Positions 1-5,644 of a DNA stretch of 5,710 nt are shown piece by piece. Source of the stretch: Candidatus Pacearchaeota archaeon CG10_big_fil_rev_8_21_14_0_10_30_48 (GTDB lineage Archaea > Nanobdellota > Nanobdellia > Pacearchaeales > GW2011-AR1). The stretch is from assembly GCA_002763155.1 (NCBI GenBank), contig PFCU01000054.1, positions 4,440-10,149 on the forward strand. The letters are read 5' to 3'. The position numbers were made by a program, and so were the translations under genes. The notes below the pieces were generated by a model. It was not told the DNA's origin, ran no database searches, and was given only the letters and a program-made list of their open reading frames with translations. Positions within the stretch are counted from its first letter, which is position 1. Each line of letters opens with the position of its first letter.

Positions 1-1655
1 ATATTGGTAACTTTTTTAATTGTTGAACCTTGAACTATGAAAACCCCATAATTAGTGATAATTAATTCTGCGCGTCCGTTTTTTGAAACTATTTGCATTC
101 TGGCTTTGTCAAAAACTACGAAATCACATCTTTGCCCGTAATCAATTAGTTGATTAATTAATATTGCTGCTTCTTTTCTCGCGTCGTCGATATCTCTTTG
201 TTTGGCTTTACCTTTTTTAAAATCGTTAGACGCCTTCTCAATACTTTTCAAAACATTAAGCATTTTTGGAGAGATTTTTCCCTTTTTCACAAGTTCTTTT
301 TCGAATAATTCCATTAATTGCTTCTTTGATTTTTTACCAAATAAATTTTCAAGTAATTGTGAAACTTCTTTTTCGATTTCTTCTATTGTTCTTTTTTGGT
401 ATCTTTTCTCAATTTCTACTCGGAGTTTTTTCATTCTTTTAAGATAATCTTCAGTATCTTTCAAAAGTTGGTCAATTTCAGTTCCTGAAATTTCTTTTAA
501 AATTCCGTGTTCATATTCTTTGAAATTTCTTACTGCTTTCTCTAAAATAGCTATATATTTTTTTTCGACTAATTTCTCTTTTTCATGAAAAACTTCTTTG
601 AAAACTTTTGGAGTTTCTTTATGTGTTGGAGGAGGAAGTCCATACATCATTAAAAGAGCTTGTGAGGGATTTAAGATACCATAGTAAGCATCAATCATCG
701 CGTCCATTAATCTTCTTTCAATCATTTGTTTAGTCTTGTCTCCTGAATTCATGAACATATCAATCGCTTCGGGGGAGGGTTTTATTTTTCCCATTTTTAG
801 TAAAAGTTTCCAAGGGATGAAAGTTCCTTGGTCATATAATGGAATTCCATCTCGGATAAAAGTAAACATTACGGGATGGGCATCTTTAACCGCTTCCCAG
901 AAATCCGTTAATAAATAAACTTGCGGTTCCAAACGATTTTTAACTCCTGCTATTGCAGACGCTTCAGCGACAAATTGATAAATTTGAGATCTTAATCTCT
1001 CCTTTAATTCTAACCTCGGCATTCGTTTTACGTCGGTGTCATTTATAATTATAAAGGTATCAACATCTGAAGTTTTTGTAGCTGTACCTCTAACAAGGGA
1101 ACCACCAATAGCATAAGTGGAAATGTATTTATCGAATTTTCTTAAACAGAGTGTTTTGTGAATTTCTGAAACTCTTAATGCCCCAAGTAATCCAATATCA
1201 TGTAAAGGTAAAGACATTGCAATAGCTGAAGTTAAATCGTATCGAGAATCCATTGCGAAATTCCAGATATCTACAGGAGTTATCAAATGGAACCATAATT
1301 TTGGCTTTACATCTTTATGTTGCTCGATAATTTCTTTTTTTATTTTTTCAATATTTTTGAATTCTTCTTCAGGGATTATTATTGCAATATGTGTTCTTTT
1401 GTCGTTTTTTTCAGCTTCGGGAATTTGCTCCTCTTCTTCAATTCTTTTAACACTTTGAGGAGGAAGAATACTTATAGAAATTGTAAAGGGGTATTTTTTT
1501 GTAACCCAGTTTTTTAATTTATCTAATTCTTTTTTTTGTTTTTCAATTTCTTTTTTAACTGTTTCAGAAAGTTCAGGCATATCTCCTTTTTTTGGAATAT
1601 ACTTTACCTCATTTAATTGTTCGTTAAGATTTTTTGGAGGAGTTTTGTCTACCAT
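1..1655 (-). CDS. Nucleotidyltransferase-HEPN-like protein, C-terminus cut by window edge
   Basis: The frame is open for 551 codons from ATG at 1655-1653 and runs off the left edge, so the C-terminus is missing. A polymerase-beta-type nucleotidyltransferase core lies at about residues 170-270: GGS at 184-186, then SDVD with D197 and D199, the usual metal-binding pair. The third acidic residue is not certain (E243 is possible). Residues about 310-390 look like a HEPN helical bundle, with a YYGILNPSQALL segment (324-335), a G-x-TH turn (339-345) and R376-N377...H383, which fits the RX4-6H HEPN nuclease motif. The flanks (30-50 and 391-500) are Lys/Glu-rich and probably coiled coil. Residues 511-551 look like a beta-rich domain. 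Nucleotidyltransferase and HEPN proteins often form toxin-antitoxin pairs as separate chains; here both parts are in one chain. The resemblance to a conserved DPANN protein is from memory. Substrate and role are unknown. There is no SD before the ATG, and a TATA-like box lies about 26 nt upstream. Confidence 0.88.
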   Translation of the reverse strand, partial: MVDKTPPKNLNEQLNEVKYIPKKGDMPELSETVKKEIEKQKKELDKLKNWVTKKYPFTISISILPPQSVKRIEEEEQIPEAEKNDKRTHIAIIIPEEEFKNIEKIKKEIIEQHKDVKPKLWFHLITPVDIWNFAMDSRYDLTSAIAMSLPLHDIGLLGALRVSEIHKTLCLRKFDKYISTYAIGGSLVRGTATKTSDVDTFIIINDTDVKRMPRLELKERLRSQIYQFVAEASAIAGVKNRLEPQVYLLTDFWEAVKDAHPVMFTFIRDGIPLYDQGTFIPWKLLLKMGKIKPSPEAIDMFMNSGDKTKQMIERRLMDAMIDAYYGILNPSQALLMMYGLPPPTHKETPKVFKEVFHEKEKLVEKKYIAILEKAVRNFKEYEHGILKEISGTEIDQLLKDTEDYLKRMKKLRVEIEKRYQKRTIEEIEKEVSQLLENLFGKKSKKQLMELFEKELVKKGKISPKMLNVLKSIEKASNDFKKGKAKQRDIDDARKEAAILINQLIDYGQRCDFVVFDKARMQIVSKNGRAELIITNYGVFIVQGSTIKKVTN

Positions 1656-1679
1656 GTTATTTTAATATATATTTTAGAG

Positions 1680-1687
1680 TTTATAAA
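1680..1687 (-). promoter_or_regulatory. TATA-like box for the nucleotidyltransferase-HEPN gene
   Basis: TTTATAAA is centred about 28 nt before the ATG at 1655. Archaeal transcription usually starts about 25 nt downstream of the TATA box, which would put the RNA start at or within a few bases of the ATG. No SD-like GGAGG lies between, so a leaderless or near-leaderless mRNA is inferred. A second candidate (TTTATAA, 1717-1723) lies farther upstream. The region is very AT-rich, so chance matches are common. Confidence 0.4.
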
Positions 1688-1771
1688 TTTAGGGTGAAAT
1701 AAAACATTTAGAGAGGTTTATAATTGTTTTGATTGAAAAACCTATTTAATTGGATGATTTCAATAGAAAGA

Positions 1772-1795
1772 GGAATAAATAAAAAATAAAATTTT
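1772..1795 (-). terminator. T-rich terminator after the CxxC protein gene
   Basis: Read on the minus strand, the sequence just past the stop codon at 1806 is a nearly unbroken run of T with a few A (AATTTTATTTTTTATTTATT). Archaeal RNA polymerase terminates at oligo-T tracts without needing a stem-loop, and no clear hairpin precedes this one. It would separate the CxxC gene from the nucleotidyltransferase gene downstream. Confidence 0.5.
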
Positions 1796-1805
1796 GTGCA
1801 AGATA

Positions 1806-2003
1806 TTAGTATCTTGGCTTTTTCTTAGCGTAACAGTCCCTACAAAAGACTGGTTTGCCTTCTGCTGGTTTAAACGGAACTTCGCATTCTTTTTTACATT
1901 CGCTACAGATTGCTTTGTGCATTTCCTTTGGTCCAAAATTTCTAGGACCACGATTAAATCCACCGGTTCTTGGTTTGCTGTTTCTATCGTCAAATCTTCC
2001 CAT
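1806..2003 (-). CDS. Small CxxC-x17-CxxC zinc-ribbon protein
   Basis: This is a 65-aa basic protein. Residues 1-27 are rich in Gly, Arg, Asn and Phe and are probably disordered, like an RNA- or nucleic-acid-binding tail. Residues 29-60 carry two cysteine pairs, C33/C36 and C54/C57, separated by exactly 17 residues, with the conserved-looking core EVPFKP (41-46) and an extra C40. This matches the CxxC-x17-CxxC domain (TIGR04272-type), which is widespread in DPANN archaea and CPR bacteria. The pairs should bind one zinc ion; the molecular role of the family is not established. The start is well supported: AGGAGG lies 7 nt upstream of the ATG. The gene stands alone, with its own leader and a T-rich end. 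Overlapping frames on both strands look like shadows because only this one has the cysteine pattern and the SD. Confidence 0.9.
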   Translation of the reverse strand: MGRFDDRNSKPRTGGFNRGPRNFGPKEMHKAICSECKKECEVPFKPAEGKPVFCRDCYAKKKPRY

Positions 2004-2010
2004 TGTTTTT

Positions 2011-2016
2011 CCTCCT
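2011..2016 (-). promoter_or_regulatory. Shine-Dalgarno of the CxxC protein gene
   Basis: AGGAGG lies 7 nt before the ATG at 2003. It is one of only two strong SD sequences in the window and fixes the start. It suggests efficient translation of this small protein, in contrast to neighbours that have no SD. Confidence 0.85.
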
Positions 2017-2072
2017 ATTTGATTTATTTTTTAAATCTACTAAGAAGATTTCTCTACTTATCAGGTTTAACC

Positions 2073-2092
2073 CTTAGAATATGAATTCTAAG
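2073..2092. repeat. Perfect 8-bp inverted repeat in the leader of the CxxC gene
   Basis: CTTAGAAT (2073-2080) and ATTCTAAG (2085-2092) are exact inverted copies around a 4-nt centre. The repeat lies about 70 nt upstream of the CxxC start codon. It could be an operator for a dimeric regulator or a hairpin in the 5' leader. TATA-like sequence (TATAATAT on the minus strand, about 2095-2102) lies immediately upstream, which would put the repeat between the TATA box and the RNA start. That position suits a repressor site, but this is inference. Confidence 0.4.
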
Positions 2093-2212
2093 ATATTATA
2101 GTAAAAACTTGGTGTTTAAAAAACTATTTATTGTGGAGTTAAGGGTTTTGAGTGAATTTATTTTATTAACCATAAATAATTTTTTAGATATAATTTGAAT
2201 TAATTATCTTTG

Positions 2213-2230
2213 AATTAAATTTATTTAATT
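2213..2230. repeat. AT-only inverted repeat directly after the 96-aa gene
   Basis: AATTAAAT and ATTTAATT (arms of 8, centre TT) abut the stop codon of the 96-aa gene at 2231. It could form a weak stem at the 3' end of that mRNA. No long T tract follows, so a terminator role is doubtful, and an all-A/T palindrome may be chance in this composition. Confidence 0.2.
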
Positions 2231-2521
2231 TTAAATATTTTTAGAAGTTATTACTTTAGTCATTAATTTTGGTAAGGAGATACAAGTAGCATCACTCCAA
2301 GTTTGGTCTTGAATTAATTTTTCTACGGCAATGGGTATTATATCTTCAGTTTTTTGAGAAGAATTTTTCCATTCTCGATAATATCTTACAAATCCTTGTT
2401 TAAGTCTTGCATAAGAAGAATAAGATTGAATAGGTACAAAATCTCTTTGATTTGTTAAAACTCCAACAGAATAATTATGGGTATCTTTTACCTTCTCTTC
2501 CAGATCATTTGGATTAGCCAC
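2231..2521 (-). CDS. Hypothetical 96-aa protein, GTG start
   Basis: I do not recognise this family. The frame is 96 codons and opens with GTG at 2521-2519; the only internal ATG in frame is near the C-terminus (residue 87), so GTG is the only sensible start. The protein appears soluble, with no signal peptide or membrane segment. It contains an aromatic, basic stretch YARLKQGFVRYYREW (37-51), probably helical, then a second helix-like region at 60-72, a single cysteine (C80) and W75. The amino-acid mix looks like a real protein rather than a random frame. No SD precedes the GTG. A TATA-like box lies about 38 nt upstream, implying a short leader. It is separated from the ATP-grasp cluster by 218 nt and from the CxxC gene by 227 nt, so it is probably its own unit. 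Function is unknown. Confidence 0.6.
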   Translation of the reverse strand: MANPNDLEEKVKDTHNYSVGVLTNQRDFVPIQSYSSYARLKQGFVRYYREWKNSSQKTEDIIPIAVEKLIQDQTWSDATCISLPKLMTKVITSKNI

Positions 2522-2555
2522 TTTAAATTATAATCGATAATAAGTAGATTCAATG

Positions 2556-2563
2556 TTTTTAAA
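2556..2563 (-). promoter_or_regulatory. TATA-like box for the 96-aa gene
   Basis: TTTAAAAA on the minus strand is centred about 38 nt before the GTG at 2521, predicting an RNA start near 2534 and a leader of about 13 nt without SD. The match is modest and the surrounding DNA is AT-rich. Confidence 0.3.
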
Positions 2564-2739
2564 TTTTATGGTAGAAAATTATGCTAAATTGCGAAAGTTT
2601 TTGTATTTAATTGAATTTAATAATAAATTTTAAGCCCTTTCCATTTATTCCAATACCTATTTTATTTGTGGAAATTGAATTTTAAAATATTCTACGTAAA
2701 TTAATATATTTTCAAAACTAATTTTTTGTAACATTTGTT

Positions 2740-3597
2740 TTAATCGAATAGAATATTCCATTTAAAAATTTTAGTATCAATAACACACTTTTCTCCTAAT
2801 GGGATTGCAATGTTAGGTTCATTGTGACCTATTTCTTGATTTTTTATAATCAGGACTTTCAGATAACTAAAAAATTCATTTATGTAATCATCTATGTTTT
2901 CCCCACAATTTATAAATTTTCCAAGAATTAACCCTTTTATTTTATCAAATTTTCCAGCAAATTTAAGTTGCCAAAGAATATCTAAAACTCTCCAAGACTT
3001 CATATCAAATTCTTCTAAAAATAGTATTTTATTATCAGTATTTATTTCATTTTGGGTACCGAGTGATCTTCCTAATAATTCTATATTTCCCCCGACAATT
3101 TCTCCTTCAATTTTTCCTGAATTCACTACATCTTTTTGTTTGAATGATATTTCATAAGGTTCTTTTCTAATCGCTTTGAAAAGATACTTGATTGTTTTCT
3201 CATTTATTGCAAGCTCTTTCCCAATATTTGATCCATGAATACATCTTGCGCCAGTTTTTTGATATATTGAATTCAATAAAATTGTTATATCACTAAGTCC
3301 AACCAATATCTTTTTAGATTTACTTATTAAATCATAATCTATTTCTTCTAACAAATGTATTGCACCTTGCCCCCCTATAACAGAAAATATTATTTCTGCT
3401 TCAGAAGAATAGGCTTCATTTATTTCTGCAATTCTTCTTTTTTTACTCCCAGCATAATCAAAATGTCTTGATAGAATATCTTCTCTATAGAATATTTTTT
3501 CAAATCCTAAATTTTTTAATCTTTTTTTTGCAATATCTAAATTATTTTGAGTTATATATCCTGAGGGCGCGATTAAAAAACATTTTTTATTTTCCAT
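2740..3597 (-). CDS. S66 LD-carboxypeptidase (LdcA/MccF family)
   Basis: This 285-aa protein is a slightly short but complete member of peptidase family S66. Visible landmarks in order are the N-terminal APSG (10-13), IGGQGAIHLL (74-83, the family's GGxG region), the nucleophile segment VGLSDIT with S102, HG (121-122), GGNIELLGRSLGT (169-181), LFLEE with catalytic Glu at about 195, and IGH with H258 followed by IPLG (265-268). The Ser-Glu-His triad is therefore intact. Bacterial LdcA removes the terminal D-Ala from murein tetrapeptide in the cytoplasm; MccF cleaves microcin C7 and gives immunity. No signal peptide is seen, so it is cytoplasmic. It is the last gene of the cluster, 29 nt after the GshB-like ligase, with no SD; a TATA-like box about 26 nt before the ATG could give it a second, leaderless transcript. 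Trimming or detoxification of the product of the two ligases is inferred. LdcA-like versus MccF-like specificity cannot be told by eye. Confidence 0.92.
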   Translation of the reverse strand: MENKKCFLIAPSGYITQNNLDIAKKRLKNLGFEKIFYREDILSRHFDYAGSKKRRIAEINEAYSSEAEIIFSVIGGQGAIHLLEEIDYDLISKSKKILVGLSDITILLNSIYQKTGARCIHGSNIGKELAINEKTIKYLFKAIRKEPYEISFKQKDVVNSGKIEGEIVGGNIELLGRSLGTQNEINTDNKILFLEEFDMKSWRVLDILWQLKFAGKFDKIKGLILGKFINCGENIDDYINEFFSYLKVLIIKNQEIGHNEPNIAIPLGEKCVIDTKIFKWNILFD

Positions 3598-3616
3598 AAT
3601 AATAAAACGAATTAGA

Positions 3617-3628
3617 TTTTATAATTTT
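3617..3628 (-). promoter_or_regulatory. Possible internal TATA-like box for the S66 gene
   Basis: AAAATTATAAAA overlaps the 3' end and stop codon of the GshB-like gene and is centred about 26 nt before the ATG of the S66 gene. An archaeal RNA starting there would begin at the ATG itself. The peptidase has no SD, which fits leaderless starts, but translation from the polycistronic mRNA is equally possible. Confidence 0.25.
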
Positions 3629-4544
3629 ATTGTTTTTGTATTTTTCTCTCAACTGCTTGAACAATAGGATTTGAGAGATTATAACAATCCCTTTCTTTTC
3701 CAACTGTAGGGGGTGCAACACCAGTTCCAGAACCATTTATTTCTAAAACATAATCTCCACGAAAATCAACTGTTCCGTAAAACATTCCAATTGAAGAAAT
3801 GGTTTTTTTTGCTATAGCTAATTCCCTTTCATCTCCTTCCATTAAATCAATATTTGTACATTTTTCTTTTCCAGGAAGACCTGTTTTTTTAATTCTTCTT
3901 CTTATTATACATTGTTCATCTAAAAATATATATCTTCTTTCTTCAACAGCAGGAATATATTTCTCAAAAAAGAAATTTTCAAGTTCTTTGATTTGGTTAA
4001 TATTATCACCATCTTCCAAAAAGACTATTCCCTGTCCACATGCACCAATTTTTGGTTTAGCAATAATTTTTTCTCCATTAACCAATAAATCCGAAATATC
4101 ACTTTGCTTTTTAACTTCAAATTCTGGAATCCAAGGTAAATCTAATGATTTCTGTTTTGGTTTGTATTCATAAGAAGTACTTTCTGCGCTGTTTAACATT
4201 AAATCAAATTGATTTTCTATAACATATAATCTGTCAAGAAATTGTTTTGAAACTAACGGTCCCTTTTCCTCATCTAAACTATAAACAAAAAAGACATCTC
4301 CTGATAATTTTTGATCTTCTCCAATTATAAAAAAATTTTCTTCTTGAAAAGTATATGTCCTTCTTGCAATTATTCCCTTCTTTGATTCAATTAAATCACT
4401 TGGATGTATGATTGTTAAATCATGCCCACGTTTAACAAAAGCATCAGCTAAAAATTTCGAACCCATATAACTCCTCCCATGTCCTCTAAGATTTTCTCCA
4501 TAAAGAGTTCTGGATTCTTCACTTAAACTCAATGTAATTTTCAT
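3627..4544 (-). CDS. GshB-like ATP-grasp ligase
   Basis: This 305-aa protein has the layout of glutathione synthetase GshB and related ATP-grasp carboxylate-amine ligases. The N-terminal Rossmann-like part has KRGHDLTIIHPSDL (38-51), a region with ARRTYTFQ (60-67) and DVFFVYSLDEEKGP (83-96), where GshB has its 'R-x-DPP' loop. The ATP-grasp half shows IAKPKIGACGQG (161-172; ATP-contacting K163 and the Gly-rich loop), FFEKYIP (192-198), ERRYIFLD (202-209), R215/R216, D260, and metal ligands E268 and N270 in LEINGSGTG. ATP-grasp enzymes activate a carboxylate as an acyl phosphate and join it to an amine. The substrate is unknown; true GshB is doubtful because no gamma-glutamylcysteine ligase is in the window and the NKL-type segment after the DPP loop is not evident. 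The ATG lies 6 nt after the preceding stop codon with no SD, so translational coupling to the RimK-like gene is likely. Confidence 0.88.
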   Translation of the reverse strand: MKITLSLSEESRTLYGENLRGHGRSYMGSKFLADAFVKRGHDLTIIHPSDLIESKKGIIARRTYTFQEENFFIIGEDQKLSGDVFFVYSLDEEKGPLVSKQFLDRLYVIENQFDLMLNSAESTSYEYKPKQKSLDLPWIPEFEVKKQSDISDLLVNGEKIIAKPKIGACGQGIVFLEDGDNINQIKELENFFFEKYIPAVEERRYIFLDEQCIIRRRIKKTGLPGKEKCTNIDLMEGDERELAIAKKTISSIGMFYGTVDFRGDYVLEINGSGTGVAPPTVGKERDCYNLSNPIVQAVERKIQKQ

Positions 4545-4550
4545 TTTTAA

Positions 4551-5540
4551 TTAATTTAAAATTTGATAGGGTAAATTTATTTCTACTTGCATAATTTCAT
4601 TTGTTTTCTTATAAATATTTATGAGGTTTTTTACTATTAATTTCATTCTTTCCAAATCATCTATACTATCTATAAAATATCCCGCGCTCGGATTTACTTC
4701 TATTATACATGGGCCTTTAGAGGTTAAAATTATATCTGACTCACTGAATGAAGAATTGATTGCAAGATTAGCTTTTTTTGCAATTTCTATTTCTTCTTTT
4801 GTTGAATTGTATGGTCTTTCTACAGATCCTCCAGATGTTGAAGCCATCCATTTATATTTAGAATTTCTTGGAATGAATGATCTTGAATAAGAGTAAAGAA
4901 AATTTCCTTCAACTACTGCAACTCTACAATCATGATTTCTTACAGATTTCATAAATTTCTGAAGAATAAATCCTGCACCATAATTTTGATCTTCTGCGAG
5001 ATCAAACATCTTATTTAAAATTTGTAATAATTCCTCTTTTGAATGCGCAAGACTAACTTCGTAGCTCTTTCCTCCACAATTTCTTTTTGCGACTATAGGC
5101 AAGCCAAAATTTTTTATTGCCTTATCAGAAACAACCTCTATTTTTTTTCTTGATTTAATAAATAATGTAGGTGGAGTTCTGATTTTTTGTTTCTTTAGTA
5201 ATTTATAAAGTTCATACTTGTTATAATCTGCCAAAGAAGCCAAATATGAATTAACACATTTTATGCCTCTTTCTTCAAGAGATTTTAATAAAGAAAGAGT
5301 TTTTGAAAGAACTTTAAAATCTTGTGAGGCTATACTACTATAAACTCTGTTAAAAACCAAATCACAATCAAAAAGATCTTCTATTTTAACCTGTCTTATA
5401 TCAAAGAAAAAGACCTCACATCCTTCTTGAATAAAATATTCATTAAATTTAATTTCTGTAGGTTCAATATTATGATGAAGTATAGCAATTTTTAAAGGGT
5501 TCTCACTAGTGTAAGAAACAAAATTTTGTGAATTTTTCAT
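4551..5540 (-). CDS. RimK-like ATP-grasp ligase
   Basis: This 329-aa protein fits the RimK/LysX/MptN group of ATP-grasp ligases, which typically add an amino acid (often glutamate) to a protein or small-molecule carboxylate. Visible features are LKIAILHH (16-23) opening the Rossmann-like domain, LVFNRVYSSIAS (61-72), LKSLEERGIKCVNS (85-98), the ATP-grasp lysine K152 with a GGKS loop (156-159), FILQKFM (191-197), DCRVAVV with D204/R206, R220, SGGSVERPY (236-244), D269, and metal ligands E281 and N283 in IIEVNPSAGY. Fifteen residues precede the usual N-terminus. An in-frame TAA touches the ATG upstream and no ATG, GTG or TTG follows before the conserved region, so the start at 5540 is firm. It heads the cluster, followed 6 nt later by the GshB-like ligase. 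A strong SD lies unusually far upstream (18 nt) with a three-codon ORF between. Specificity cannot be assigned from sequence. Confidence 0.9.
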   Translation of the reverse strand: MKNSQNFVSYTSENPLKIAILHHNIEPTEIKFNEYFIQEGCEVFFFDIRQVKIEDLFDCDLVFNRVYSSIASQDFKVLSKTLSLLKSLEERGIKCVNSYLASLADYNKYELYKLLKKQKIRTPPTLFIKSRKKIEVVSDKAIKNFGLPIVAKRNCGGKSYEVSLAHSKEELLQILNKMFDLAEDQNYGAGFILQKFMKSVRNHDCRVAVVEGNFLYSYSRSFIPRNSKYKWMASTSGGSVERPYNSTKEEIEIAKKANLAINSSFSESDIILTSKGPCIIEVNPSAGYFIDSIDDLERMKLIVKNLINIYKKTNEIMQVEINLPYQILN

Positions 5541-5548
5541 TTATACAT
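5537..5548 (-). CDS. Three-codon leader ORF (M-Y-K-stop) before the RimK-like gene
   Basis: ATG TAT AAA TGA reads from 5548 to 5537, and its TGA overlaps the ATG of the RimK-like gene as ATGA. The SD GGAGGTG (5559-5565) is 10 nt before this first ATG but 18 nt before the gene's ATG, so ribosomes should meet the small ORF first. It may be translated, with termination feeding re-initiation on the main gene, or it may be a chance ATG in an AT-rich leader. Confidence 0.35.
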   Translation of the reverse strand: MYK

Positions 5549-5558
5549 TTTACTATTC

Positions 5559-5565
5559 CACCTCC
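5559..5565 (-). promoter_or_regulatory. Strong Shine-Dalgarno for the ATP-grasp/S66 cluster
   Basis: GGAGGTG is a seven-base match to the complement of the 16S rRNA 3' end. Its distance to the main ATG (18 nt) is longer than the 7 nt at the CxxC gene in the same window, while the distance to the three-codon leader ORF (10 nt) is near normal. Confidence 0.65.
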
Positions 5566-5606
5566 AAATAATAACAGGTTTAATTATCAATTTTTATTAT
5601 ATAACC

Positions 5607-5616
5607 TATTTAAATA
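5607..5616 (-). promoter_or_regulatory. TATA box for the ATP-grasp/S66 cluster
   Basis: TATTTAAATA is a good archaeal TATA-box match. An RNA start about 26 nt downstream (near 5585) would give a leader of about 45 nt containing the SD, so the spacing is consistent. TTATATAA a few bases downstream (about 5597-5604) is an alternative. The preceding probable terminator supports an independent promoter here. Confidence 0.45.
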
Positions 5617-5644
5617 TTATTATAAAACGGCTTTGTCCGATAAC

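Noticed and set aside
202..1517. Several plus-strand frames (202-447, 736-918, 1317-1517)
   Set aside because: All are antisense to the nucleotidyltransferase-HEPN gene, are rich in Phe and Ser as expected opposite Lys/Glu-rich codons, and have no SD or recognisable motif.
1794..2084. Plus-strand open frame of 96 codons and a minus-strand frame at 1760-1993 overlapping the CxxC gene
   Set aside because: Both lie across the CxxC gene in other frames; only the 1806-2003 frame has the cysteine-pair motif and a correctly spaced SD.
2195..2219. Direct repeat TTGAATTAA (two copies)
   Set aside because: Only two short, AT-only copies 15 nt apart; it does not form an array and is likely due to composition.
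2522..2739. Small RNA or riboswitch in the gap after the S66 gene
   Set aside because: I saw no G/C-rich block, stable stem or conserved motif on either strand; only short AT-rich stretches and chance mini-ORFs such as ATG-GAA-AGG-GCT-TAA.
3799..4173. Plus-strand open frame of 124 codons
   Set aside because: It is antisense to the conserved ATP-grasp region of the GshB-like gene and encodes a low-complexity Ser/Phe/Ile-rich sequence typical of a shadow frame.
3627..4544. True glutathione synthetase
   Set aside because: The fold and layout match GshB, but no gamma-glutamylcysteine ligase is nearby and the N-terminal substrate loop differs, so only GshB-like is justified.
4551..5540. D-Ala-D-Ala ligase (Ddl) as the identity of the first ATP-grasp gene
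   Set aside because: The LVFNR...LEERGIKCVNS pattern and spacing resemble RimK/LysX rather than Ddl, and no other murein synthesis gene is present.
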